Made by a program: the position numbers and the translations under genes
Assembly: GCA_030528665.1 (NCBI GenBank)
Contig: JAUMYK010000015.1
Location: 1-15,307 of the forward strand
From: a bacterium
GTDB lineage: Bacteria > Patescibacteria > JAEDAM01 > Absconditabacterales > Absconditicoccaceae
Direction of reading: 5' to 3'
Length of the DNA: 15,307 nt
Shown here: positions 8,978 to 15,307 of the stretch, piece after piece
How positions within the stretch are numbered: position 1 is the stretch's first letter
Layout of the letters: every line of letters begins with the position of its first letter
Notes under the pieces: generated by a model
The model's input: only the letters and a program-made list of their open reading frames with translations
What the model was told of the DNA's origin: nothing
The model's database searches: none

Positions 8978-9370
8978 TTAGATTACACTCCCAAACTGAT
9001 CAAGGAGATTGGTTACATAATCTATACAGTGATCAGGTTGCTCATCTAATGGTTTGGTTTTATGTTTCCATATATTGAGGAGCCTCAAATTAAGTGCATC
9101 TGAACCTTTAAGAAGTTTTTCAATATCCTTCCCCTGATCTATGAGGAGGCAGATTTTTTTATCTAGCCAATCTAGCACATCTCCAATCATTACAGGGTGT
9201 CAGTTGATTTCTTTGATTTCTGAGATTGGTCGCTCATCTCAGCGACATAAACGATAGAGGAAATCTTCTCCATCTGGTTCTTGTGCCTTTATGATACATC
9301 TACACCCAAATGTAAGTTCCTTATTAGCCATCTCTGCATAGATGACTTTGATCTTTTCTTCTCTTGTCAT
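8978..9370 (-). CDS. Unknown phage protein, 130 aa
   Basis: ATG at 9370 to TAA at 8978-8980, 130 residues with TGA glycines in LCR-G-DER and EIN-G-HPV. The N-terminus MTREEKIKVIYAEMANKELT, followed by FGCRCIIK and later HPVMIGDVLDWLDKK, resembles a set of small phage proteins I have seen only as hypothetical. The C-terminal part is helical and charged. Three cysteines near residues 23, 25 and 45 are present, but there is no clear zinc-finger spacing. It sits between the methyltransferase and the 76-aa gene in the same direction. Function unknown. Confidence 0.75.
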
Positions 9371-9486
9371 TCTATCGAAAATAAAGGTTAAAAGTCTAAT
9401 TTAATGTGTTCGTGATGCTACGAATACATCTGATCGCCTCCGACAACATGCAGGGGGATATATCGTTTTGGTATACCCCTATTTTC
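9371..9486 (-). promoter_or_regulatory. Structured spacer between methyltransferase and 130-aa genes
   Basis: About 115 bases without a gene. On the minus strand it can form GGGG-TATA...TATA-TCCCC and TTCGT-AGCATC-ACGAA hairpins, then AGACTTTTA shortly before the AGAATG start at 9370. It may be a leader controlling the small genes downstream or an RNA processing region. No convincing promoter is seen. Confidence 0.35.
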
Positions 9487-9512
9487 TAATTACCCCGAAT
9501 TCGGGGTAATTA
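9487..9512. repeat. 26-bp perfect palindrome at the methyltransferase stop codon
   Basis: Arms of 13 bp run from TAATTACCCC into a central GAATTC and back. The TAA stop (9490-9492) and the last six sense codons of the methyltransferase lie inside it. No T-tract follows on either strand, so a simple intrinsic terminator is unlikely. A binding or methylation-responsive site is possible. Confidence 0.65.
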
Positions 9513-10695
9513 ACATCTCCCTGAATATATGAGCGATCACATCGACCGTCCAGCCATTCCCTAGCATCTTATAACGCTGGGTATTGCTGACGCCTGCGGT
9601 GTAGTCGTCAGGCAAGGTCTGCAACCTCTCGCATTCTATAGGTGTGAGTTTACGGATATGGAATTGATCCATTACCATAGAGTCTTTTTGTACGCTTGTC
9701 AGGCAATTTGCTTTGCCTGAATTATTAGCCTCTAAAGTCTGCTCAGTTGTTCAATCGGATCTATATCTACCTCTTTGAGCCACCGCGAGGTAATTGTTAT
9801 GTTCTCGGCAGTGGCTAGAGAGTGTAGGGCTTTTGTCCTCAAATACTCCTCAGGAGTTGAACCCTCTAGGTTTTTGCACTATTTTTATCCCTTCTCACTT
9901 ATTCGTGGTCAATGTTGGAGACTTATCTCCGTCATATACATTCCCATTCATTCCTCTGCCACTGGGATTAGTATTGAGAATAACCTTTGGCCCTCTATGT
10001 CCTCATTGTGCAGTAGTGAGAGCGTAGGATTTCTCTTTACTATCCGCAGCTCTGAGTAGGGACTCGTAACCATAGCTTTTGAGTCTCTCCAATACCTGAG
10101 GGGAGAGGTAGTACTTAGGGTCTACCTCAGACTCTAGGATGTCTCCTAGAAAAATTCCCTTATCTGCTGGCTGGCTGATGTGGACCTGGGAGTAGGTTCA
10201 GTCTTCATTCCTTTTCCCTACTCGGTAGAGCCTTTTTCTCCTTTGGGCTGAGAGGAGAGCTGAATTAATCTCCACCGGTTGGATGCCGAACAGATGCTCT
10301 GAGATGATATTCTGCCACTCTTTTTTCATTTTAACGTTCTCAAGCAGGAAATATCTCGGCTTCGCCTCGTTTAGAATACGGACAAATTCAAAGAAGAGTT
10401 TAGAGCGAGGATCATCAAAGTTCAGCCCCTTGCCTGCTGTAGAGAATCACTGACACGGAGATCATCCGATGAGGAGGTCTAGTGTATATCAAACCTCCTC
10501 ACAAAAATCGTATCAGCTTATTTCTTCAACAGATCAAATCTGTCAAACATTATCTCGATTATTGGAGCTTACCTGCATTGCATACTTGTCAATCTCGCTA
10601 GCGTAATAGCTATCAACAGCTATCCCAGCCCTCTCTAGGGCTAATCTCCCACAGCTCATACCATCAAAGAGGGAGAGTACGGTTATTGGGTACAT
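9490..10695 (-). CDS. C5 cytosine DNA methyltransferase
   Basis: ATG at 10695 to TAA at 9490-9492, 401 residues. It transfers a methyl group from S-adenosylmethionine to carbon 5 of cytosine in DNA. Motif I is VLSLFDGMSCGRLALERAG at the N-terminus; motif IV is LIGGSPCQGFS with the catalytic Cys; motif VI is YFLLENV; motif VIII is QRRKRLYRVG; motifs IX-X are RKLTPIECERLQTLPDDY and YKMLGNGWTVDVIAHIF. In motif IV two invariant glycines are TGA codons (10462-10464 and 10447-10449). About eleven TGA codons occur in all. Length and motif order are those of a complete enzyme with a target-recognition region between VIII and IX. No restriction endonuclease gene is adjacent, so it probably works as an orphan phage enzyme protecting phage DNA. 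Its start lies 29 bases after the RNA region. Confidence 0.93.
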
Positions 10696-10723
10696 TCTGA
10701 TTTCTAATTTTTTTTCTAAAATT

Positions 10724-11016
10724 CAAGGAAGATGGGGATTGCACCCATAAGCAGTAGCCACTTTCTGAACAAACGAGAGTTTTTTTTGAGTTCAGTCTTT
10801 ATCTCTAAATCCTTATGTTACAAGTCTACTACTGAGCTTCCTTGATAGCTCCCACTGGCTCATAGTTATGACCTACAACCAGTGGGTAGTTTAGAGACCA
10901 TTTCGGTCTTTTAGAGCTATCCTGACTGTAATTCCTGTGCACAGGATACGAGAGCAGGCTGTCAGTTATACTCATGCAGGGAGTATGAACTAATATGTCA
11001 GTCTACCTACAATAGT
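10724..11016 (-). ncRNA. Candidate large structured RNA (downstream helices)
   Basis: Non-coding on both strands. Read on the minus strand it folds into consecutive domains with long perfect helices: AGTT-c-ATACTC/GAGTATAACT (10964-10991); CTGAC/GTCAG enclosing TCCTG-TGCA-CAGGA (10922-10965); GATAGCTC/GAGCTATC (10844-10921) enclosing AGACC-GAAAT-GGTCT and CCCACTGG/CCAGTGGG with TCATA/TATGA inside; CAAGGAAG/CTTCCTTG (10724-10844) enclosing CAGTAG/CTACTG, CTGAAC/GTTCAG and a tRNA-like T-arm ATGGG-TGCAATC-CCCAT. This density of complementary arms is not expected by chance. Its setting (phage, beside a tRNA gene) recalls the GOLLD and ROOL large RNAs, but I cannot match it to either. The strand is inferred from the tRNA-like elements and the operon direction. 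Confidence 0.6.
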
Positions 11017-11019
11017 AGG
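11006..11019 (-). ncRNA. Small hairpin after the tRNA-like gene
   Basis: CCTAC-TATT-GTAGG on the minus strand, a 5-bp stem with a 4-nt loop, 13 bases beyond the tRNA-like 3' end. It may mark tRNA processing or be the first helix of the large RNA. Confidence 0.4.
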
Positions 11020-11031
11020 AATCAAAAGTTG

Positions 11032-11115
11032 AGCAGGGGCGAGGATTTGCACCTCGCAATTACCTTTTGTCCTCAGGCTTTTAGGACGATGCGTCTACCT
11101 ATTCCGCCACCCTGC
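11032..11115 (-). tRNA. tRNA-Leu-like class II tRNA, anticodon uncertain
   Basis: The minus strand gives GCAGGGTGGCGGAATAGG at the 5' end, matching the leucine tRNA start (GGCGGAAT-GGTAGACGC D-arm). It has an extended variable region, a T-arm CGAGG-TGCAAAT-CCTCG and a CCCTGC acceptor 3' strand pairing with GCAGGG. Total about 84 nt; CCA is not encoded. Two things are odd. The T-loop reads TGC where TTC is expected. The anticodon arm (TCGTC-CTAAAAG-CCTGA) pairs poorly, while GTCCT/AGGAC would pair well with a 9-nt loop. I therefore do not assign an anticodon. It could be a functional phage tRNA, a tRNA-like part of the larger RNA, or a decaying gene. Confidence 0.65.
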
Positions 11116-11117
11116 AT

Positions 11118-11220
11118 AGCTCCTCCTTAGAGGAGACGTAAGTAGATTACAACCCCATCAGAGGCACGAAGAACCGTGAAAGCCTACAAGAGGAACAGGC
11201 ACAGTTCTTAATGCCCCTGA
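11118..11220 (-). ncRNA. Stem-loops upstream of the tRNA-like gene
   Basis: On the minus strand, a 63-nt hairpin (11158-11220) has TCAGGGGCA paired with TGCCTCTGA (one G-U), then AAGAAC/GTTCTT, GTG/CAC and CCT/AGG toward the tip. Next comes CTCCTC-TAAG-GAGGAG (11118-11133), just before the tRNA 5' end. They follow the stop codon at 11233 closely and may be the upstream part of the same large RNA, or processing and terminator-like hairpins; there is no U-tract. Confidence 0.5.
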
Positions 11221-11232
11221 TAGTAAGGGACT

Positions 11233-11739
11233 TTACTCTTTAATTCTGATATTTTTGGAGTCTACACCAAACTTCTCAGCAATCTGCTCTAAAGTGAGCT
11301 CTGTGATCTGAGGAGTTTGGGCAATTGGGCGGATTTGGTTCCAAGTAATTCTTTCAAAATCTGATCAACCTTTAAACTCATCTTCTGTCTCTTTGTTTAC
11401 ACAAATGTATCTAAAATCTTTTTGGTTTTCGTATTCTCCAATATAAATTCTCTTTTCCCATTTCTGATCGTCATTATCTCTTACTTCAACTTCCTCTCAA
11501 AAGAGATAAAGAGGACGGAACATATTATACTGATATAACCAATTCAAATTCCCCTTTGCATCTATCTTGTTTACTCTCACTTCTCTTTTTCAGAAAGAAG
11601 CGATTTCTGCAGTCACTCAGAAGAGATGATCCATCTCCCCTCTAGTATTCCAATTGACTATATCTCTCCAGTCTTTTCCAAACTCAGCGATAAATTCCGC
11701 TTCGGTCTTAAATCTTACTTTTTGTCCTACTTTGAACAT
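11233..11739 (-). CDS. Unknown phage protein, 168 aa
   Basis: ATG at 11739 to TAA at 11233-11235, 168 residues, with four TGA glycines (LF-G-VTA, SF-G-KRE, LF-G-EEV, KG-G-SDF). It starts MFKVGQKVRFKTEAEF, a beta-rich opening like small SH3-type or KOW-type barrels. It has a charged middle (GEEVEVRDNDDQKWEKR) and ends TELTLEQIAEKFGVDSKNIR, a helix-turn-helix-like tail of a kind often seen at the end of small phage early proteins. The DNA-binding suggestion is weak. The gene is 25 bases downstream of the 118-aa gene and is the last gene before the RNA region. Confidence 0.75.
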
Positions 11740-11764
11740 TTTCTTAATTTATAAAATATAAAAA

Positions 11765-12121
11765 CTAAACAATATATTTACCTAGCCTCTCTAGGAAACT
11801 AGAATCTTCCTTACATCTCTTTACGACTGCATCGATCAAGGATTGCTCGCTTTTGTCAAACTCTCTAATGGTCATTACCTCTTGAATTGGGGCTTTCTCT
11901 GCTTTGCTATTCTTCATATGGAGGATACCCTCAAGCTCTTTGATCAGATGATACTTGGTTTGATCAGGAGCATTACAGTTGACTACTGCGGTGTGCATCC
12001 TATCGTACACAATCCTCTTAATGAGATAGACCTTTTTATTGAAGGATTTTTGGATGCCTTCAATATCAGGCATAAAGAGCGTAGCTTGATCAGATTTTGA
12101 AAGTACTTTTTCTAAAGTCAT
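11765..12121 (-). CDS. Unknown phage protein, 118 aa
   Basis: ATG at 12121 to TAG at 11765-11767, 118 residues, without an internal TGA. The sequence is mixed and mainly helical and charged: TLEKVLSKSDQATLF, KVYLIKRIVYDRMHTAVVNC, YHLIKELEGILHMKNSKAEK, and a C-terminal helical pair (SEQSLIDAVVKRC, SSFLERLGKYIV). No membrane segment or catalytic motif is visible, and I do not recognise the family. AAGAAAA precedes the ATG as a weak ribosome binding site. It lies in the operon after the NinB-like gene. Confidence 0.7.
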   Translation of the reverse strand: MTLEKVLSKSDQATLFMPDIEGIQKSFNKKVYLIKRIVYDRMHTAVVNCNAPDQTKYHLIKELEGILHMKNSKAEKAPIQEVMTIREFDKSEQSLIDAVVKRCKEDSSFLERLGKYIV

Positions 12122-12138
12122 TTTTTCTTACTATCAAT

Positions 12139-12213
12139 CTAAAGTTCATCTCTGAATATCCATAGCAGATATGCTGCTACACAGAAGATACAGAGGCTAA
12201 GTATTCCATGCAT
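12139..12213 (-). CDS. Possible 24-residue membrane peptide
   Basis: ATG at 12213 to TAG at 12139-12141. The peptide begins MHGILSLCIFCVAAYLLWIF and ends RDEL: one hydrophobic segment of about 18 residues with charges only at the end, as in single-span phage micropeptides. A GAG lies 5 bases before the ATG. An in-frame TAG lies shortly upstream, so the frame cannot extend much. It fills the otherwise empty 139-base gap between the NinB-like and 118-aa genes. So short a frame can occur by chance. Confidence 0.3.
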   Translation of the reverse strand: MHGILSLCIFCVAAYLLWIFRDEL

Positions 12214-12260
12214 TACTCGGTCATTCTAAAAGAATAAAAAGACTGAATTATAGCTTACTT

Positions 12261-12656
12261 TTACTCTTCATCTCACAATCCATTAGCTCTTTTTCGTTCT
12301 TCAGGAGTGGGGATATAGACATTCATCCTATTTAGCATAAAACTTCTAATCTTCTCCACATATTCAGTAAATTCAACGGTATTCAGGCTTGTGGTACTCC
12401 TAGTATGTTTCTGCTTTTTCCCTCGATAATCATACAAGAACATCCCTCAAAAAAACTTGTGAAAGTAATCACTATCAGGGTCTCCGCTTTCTTTACATAT
12501 TGTGCCATATACTCAACCCCAAAGGTAGCGGTTCTGCAAGTTTGTCCTTGTATGCTTAAAGGGTATGATTTCGTATACACCATCTTTAAGCATTCCAACA
12601 TCTTGCTGGAACTTGCTTTTATTTTTGATACTTCCTAAGAATTTTTCAAAGAACAT
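12261..12656 (-). CDS. NinB-like recombination protein
   Basis: ATG at 12656 to TAA at 12261-12263, 131 residues, rebuilt across TGA glycines (LWG-G-VYG, FF-G-GMF, GL-G-DEE). The pattern LKDGVYEI...TNLQNRYLWG, then DSDYFHKFF, STTSLNTVEFTEYVEKIRSF and VYIPTPEERK matches the layout of NinB/Orf family proteins: SLDQNRKLW, a Trp/acidic helix, STS..R..EF...L..I..F, then an acidic tail. These are ssDNA-binding recombination mediators in lambda-like phages. The start overlaps the nuclease gene by 22 bases in another frame, giving coupled translation in the recombination cluster. Assignment is by pattern, not by search. Confidence 0.72.
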
Positions 12657-13153
12657 TCTAATTTCTTACCATACTGAGCTAAAAAGAAGGAAATCTGACA
12701 AGCTTTTGCGATCAAATCCTTTTCAAAATCAGGATCATCTCGATTGACCTTTTGGGTACGGTCAGCTTTCAGTTTTTTGTTATACTGGTGCAAAATAAGA
12801 TCAAGCCCTTGTCTGTTGCACCATCGATTATAGAACCTAAACTGTCGGCTTTCTCTCACATTTTTCTCAGATCGCCGTCAGTTTTTAGTCTTACACTCTA
12901 CGACCTCGTTTCCCTGTCTAAAATCGAGGTAGCCAAGGAGTTCGTAGCCTCCTATCAGTTCCCTCAGCTCTACCTGCTGTTCCCAGCCTTTGAAGAGCGT
13001 CTCAGCTACCGTTTCCTCGTACCTTTTGCCAAACTCGAAAGCTTGCAAAACCGCAGGAGGATAATCAGGCTCTTGTCCGAGGACATATCTCGTATATCGT
13101 GCATCAATATCACTATCAAACAGATTCAAACAAGAGCCTGAAAGGTGCTGCAT
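12635..13153 (-). CDS. PD-(D/E)XK family nuclease
   Basis: ATG at 13153 to TAG at 12635-12637, 172 residues. The core GYLDFRQGNEVVECKTKN (about residues 76-93) supplies the Asp, Glu and Lys of the PD-(D/E)XK fold. The preceding FGKRYEETVAETLF helix and the following QISFFLAQYGKKL helix fit RecB/Cas4-type or phage exonuclease domains. A TGA glycine follows KTKN directly (12878-12880). The frame is open further upstream, but that would overlap most of the Gp157-like end; ATG 13153 lies two bases after the upstream TAG and is preferred. Together with the annealing protein it probably makes 3' single strands for recombination. Confidence 0.8.
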
Positions 13154-13154
13154 C

Positions 13155-13583
13155 CTATTTTTCGGTAATAAGTAAAGAGTTGGTTTTTTGGATATAGACT
13201 CCAGGATAGCTGATAGCTCCGTTTGATATATCCTTTTTGAGCCTTGTTTTATTGAGCGACTTTTTGGTATCAAAGTAGCTCTCATCCACTACTTTTTCGT
13301 CCTCTACAATCAGGCTTCCTACACTTTCTTTGAGTGTAAAAATCACATTTTGCAGCTCTAACTTTTTTACGCCTCCGTTTTCCATATCTGATTTGATTTT
13401 GTCTTTAAAGGCTGTATTTTCTGCTTCCAAAGTTGTAATCTCTTCTTGGAGGGCTAAAGTTTTTTGGTAAAGCTCACTAGCTTTCAGCTCCGCTTGAGCT
13501 TTCACGAGTTCCAAGCTCAATTCTTGGATTTTAAGGTTTCTCTCTCCATAGAGAGCTAAAAGGTTTTCGTTCGTATTCGTCAT
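13155..13583 (-). CDS. Siphovirus Gp157-like coiled-coil protein
   Basis: ATG at 13583 to TAG at 13155-13157, 142 residues. The N-terminal two-thirds is a coiled coil (ERNLKIQELSLELVKAQAEL, QEEITTLEAENTAFKDKI). The C-terminal part (VIFTLKESVGSLIVEDEKVV, DESYFDTKKSLNKTRLKKDI, SNGAISYPGVYIQKTNSLLI) follows the beta-strand/KxxIK pattern of Siphovirus Gp157, a family linked to phage resistance in Streptococcus thermophilus and often placed beside ERF and SSB genes. Here it lies between the ERF gene and the nuclease, with a TAATG overlap to the ERF gene. A partner in recombination or a host-nuclease antagonist is likely. No internal TGA is used. Confidence 0.75.
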   Translation of the reverse strand: MTNTNENLLALYGERNLKIQELSLELVKAQAELKASELYQKTLALQEEITTLEAENTAFKDKIKSDMENGGVKKLELQNVIFTLKESVGSLIVEDEKVVDESYFDTKKSLNKTRLKKDISNGAISYPGVYIQKTNSLLITEK

Positions 13584-14173
13584 TATGCTGTAGCGTAAAG
13601 GGATAAAACTTTGGTTTGCATTGGTTGGGAGATTTGGTAGTGTTGTTTGATAGTTTCGAGTGCTTGTTCTCCACTCTCGAACTCATCTTTTTTCTTTTCT
13701 AAATTCTTAAACTCAGGTTCATTGAATCGAGGTTTACTTACTCAGGAATCAGCTTTTTTGCTTTCTTTTACTCTCTTTTCGGTATTCTCTGTTGTATCAA
13801 AGTCTAAGGAGTTATCCGCAATCCCAAACGCCGTCATTTTCAAGTATCTTTCTGTGTAGGTCATACACCCTCCAATCTGCTGGGCAACATTGGTCGCCTT
13901 GATCTCAGGGATCGCAGTTGATGCTTCGAGTTCGATCTTTTCTCCACTTTCGGTATCGATAATTTCCAATACTCCGTACTCTCAGAGTTCATTCCTTTTG
14001 AGATGAAAAAGGGTTAAAAGTTTGAGTTCATTACAGGCTTTTTGCACAATGCTCGCAACCTGTTCAGGAGTAAAGTAGTCATAATTGGAAAACTTATTTT
14101 TCCCCTGTTTTTTGACTTCCATAGAGGCGATCTTTTGCTTTGCCTCAAAGAGTTTTTTGTAGATGTTTTTCAT
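13583..14173 (-). CDS. erf: ERF family single-strand annealing protein
   Basis: ATG at 14173 to TAA at 13583-13585, 196 residues, joined across TGA at 13982-13984 (NEL-G-EYG) and 13742-13744. It shows the ERF pattern: IYKKLFEAKQKIASM, KFSNYDYFTPEQVASIVQKA, GEKIELEASTAIPEI, then AQQIGGCMTYTERYLKMTAF and GIADNSLDFD. ERF proteins form rings that anneal complementary single strands in phage recombination and genome circularisation. The C-terminal 70 residues are charged (EKKKDEFESGEQALETIKQH), as in other ERF proteins with a variable tail. The stop overlaps the next start (TAATG). The gene order after replication genes and before the Gp157-like and nuclease genes is typical of a phage recombination module. 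Confidence 0.9.
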
Positions 14174-14178
14174 AATAC

Positions 14179-14400
14179 TTAATGGTTAATTGCTAAAATC
14201 GTATCTGCACAATACTGCTCAAAAGCTTCAATTCTTCTTTGTTCTTCATAAGTAGCATAGGTCTCATCCAGGTCAAAGCGGTGCTGTAATTCATCCCTAA
14301 AGTATTCAATCACATTTTCCAGTGCTTCATTATCTACCTCTCAGAATTGGTCTCTGAGTTTGAGGAGATTCTTTAAGAGAAAGGTTTTACTGTGGGGCAT
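14179..14400 (-). CDS. Small unknown phage protein, 73 aa
   Basis: ATG at 14400 to TAA at 14179-14181, 73 residues with one TGA glycine (RDQF-G-EVDNEAL). Two amphipathic helices are suggested: KTFLLKNLLKLRDQF and NEALENVIEYFRDELQHRF, followed by an acidic, aromatic stretch (DLDETYATYEEQRRIEAFEQ). No known motif. It lies 6 bases after the ATPase gene and 5 bases before the ERF gene, so it is an ordinary member of the operon. Function unknown. Confidence 0.75.
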
Positions 14401-14406
14401 CTTTCA

Positions 14407-14937
14407 CTATTTAGAGGATAAAATAGGGTTCAAAAGTCTGGTCTCCGATATTCTTCTATCTTTCCAACCATCGCAAACATAAATATCAGCATTCATCATC
14501 AACCTACTTGCTATTCCTGAGTCTCTTTTTTTGAACTCCTCAAGACTGGAAAGATTGGTGGTAATGATTGTCCTGTAACCTCTCTCAATCCTGTAATCTA
14601 ACCAGTAGTACATCTTCTCGAGATAAGCATCAGTGACCGCCCCCTTTCCGTAATCATCAAAGATCACGACAGGTTTTTTTGCTAAAGCTTCCAAAGGAAA
14701 GAGCTTAATATCGCAAGCGTGTTCCTCAGGCTTCCTCAGCACGCAGGTCTGATTTACGATATGTTGCCTGAAGGTTGGCTCAGAGATAAAGTAATCGTGA
14801 GCGATTAACTGTCTGCAGAGGTAAGTTTTCCCAACTCAAGGTTTACCAATCACAATCAGATTTTTCCCATTCGTTTTGAACTCTCAGTTGAGGTAGTCCA
14901 CAAACGGTTTATTGTTTGAGTCGATGTCTACGGTCAT
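14407..14937 (-). CDS. DnaC/IstB-like helicase-loader ATPase
   Basis: ATG at 14937 to TAG at 14407-14409, 176 residues. Walker A is LIVIGKPGVGKTYLCRQL (about residues 28-45), where the central Gly of GKPGVGKT is a TGA codon at 14836-14838. Walker B is KPVVIFDDYGKG, followed by the sensor I segment RTIITTNLSSLEEF and a GIASRLM arginine-finger region. This is an AAA+ core as in DnaC and IstB, shorter than E. coli DnaC because the N-terminal helicase-binding domain is almost absent. It would load the replicative helicase at the phage origin, together with the initiator just upstream. The start is 9 bases after the upstream stop, with AGGGA in the spacer. Confidence 0.88.
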
Positions 14938-14946
14938 TTTTCCCTG

Positions 14947-15307
14947 CTAAGTTTCTAAATTTCGAGCTTTTGAACTGTACTTTTCTGGCGGAGGTTCAGA
15001 TTTTTTATTCAAATCCTTGTCGATATAATCAGCTTCGGATTTGTATAAAAATACTCTTGCACCGTTTTTCCTATACAAGAACTCTGAAAGCGTCCATTTA
15101 TGTTTAAAGTAGGTTTTTTCCGAATGATAAATTGTTGCATAATTTTCAATCGCTGTTTTTACCTCTTCTTCACTCAAGTCTTTCAAAATTTTGTCTACAT
15201 CATCCTTGATGTTCTGCGTTAATGATTTATGTGCTGTGATCTTTTTTTTGTTTCGTGCATTAAATATATTTTTATATTTACTATCACTTCATATCACATC
15301 ACTTCAT
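14947..15307 (-). CDS. Phage replication initiator, C-terminal part (5' end beyond window)
   Basis: The frame runs from the window edge to TAG at 14947-14949, about 120 residues, with TGA glycines near the edge (15304-15306 and 15289-15291). The pattern FNARNKKKITAHKSLTQNI, DDVDKILKDLSEEEVKTAIE, NYATIYHSEKTYFKHKWTLS, EFLYRKNGARVF is the conserved C-terminal module of many phage replication initiator (replisome organiser) proteins: a basic stretch, a helix ending in IENYA, a short aromatic loop, then a W-x-L-x-x-F-L motif. The N-terminal winged-helix domain would be off the window. Its place directly before a DnaC-like gene fits the usual initiator-loader pair. No start can be given. Confidence 0.75.

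Noticed and set aside
9775..10059. Plus-strand open frames of 77 and 94 codons
   Set aside because: They lie opposite the complete methyltransferase, show no protein-like pattern, and are shadows of its codon usage.
10724..11115. A tmRNA or a tRNA-Gly with UCA anticodon carried by the phage
   Set aside because: The element closed by CAAGGAAG/CTTCCTTG is only 121 nt with no tag reading frame, and no normal anticodon arm with TCA could be built. The host probably supplies the TGA-reading tRNA.
12383..12601. Minus-strand 72-codon frame starting MLECLKMVY
   Set aside because: It is in a different frame from the NinB-like gene, which covers the same bases with a recognisable LQNRYLWG pattern; this frame has none.
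12405..13141. Plus-strand open frames opposite the NinB-like and nuclease genes
   Set aside because: They are antisense to genes with recognisable motifs and have Ser/Leu/Phe-rich shadow composition.
1..15307. TGA as tryptophan (code 4) or selenocysteine
   Set aside because: Trp or Sec would break Walker A and the SPCQ motif where Gly is invariant. TGG is used for Trp in normal places, and TGA is far too frequent for Sec.

Overview
The window looks like a piece of a tailed-phage genome (free phage or prophage) from a bacterium that reads TGA as glycine, genetic code 25, known from Gracilibacteria and Absconditabacteria (SR1). With TGA as a stop, the window breaks into dozens of fragments. 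With TGA as glycine, the fragments join in frame into full-length genes that end only in TAA (8) or TAG (7). Two positions fix the meaning as Gly rather than Trp: the Walker A loop of the DnaC-like ATPase (GKP-TGA-VGKT) and the catalytic motif of the cytosine methyltransferase (G-TGA-SPCQ-TGA-FS). All protein coordinates below use this code.

Left part (1-7380): a partial tail-fibre-like gene on the minus strand is divergent from a 2,094-codon gene on the plus strand. The large gene encodes a polyvalent virion or effector protein. Its order is a proline-rich N-terminus, long helical regions, a Gly/Ala-rich hydrophobic segment, a MuF-C/nuclease-like region, a second nuclease-like domain, an ADP-ribosyltransferase (ART), a HExxH metallopeptidase, a domain I do not recognise, and a second ART-like domain. 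The linkers carry repeated peptide motifs and in-frame palindromic DNA. The gene ends at a terminator, followed by a convergent intergenic region with iteron-like repeats and a 23-nt palindrome.

Middle (7380-8520): a P63C-domain gene on the minus strand has its own near-perfect sigma70-type promoter and a structured leader of about 155 nt. It is separated by a terminator from the long minus-strand operon upstream.

Right part (8516-15307, all minus strand): an early replication and recombination operon, in transcription order: replication-initiator C-terminus (partial), DnaC/IstB-like helicase-loader ATPase, small protein, ERF single-strand annealing protein, Gp157-like coiled-coil protein, PD-(D/E)XK nuclease, NinB-like protein, possible 24-residue membrane peptide, two unknown proteins, a 537-nt non-coding region, a C5 cytosine methyltransferase and three small unknown proteins. 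The non-coding region holds a tRNA-Leu-like gene and a chain of strong helices that looks like one large, ornate RNA.

The right operon probably loads the helicase, recombines and protects phage DNA. The left genes probably make virion and injected effector proteins. Shine-Dalgarno sites are weak throughout; several genes begin at AGAATG.
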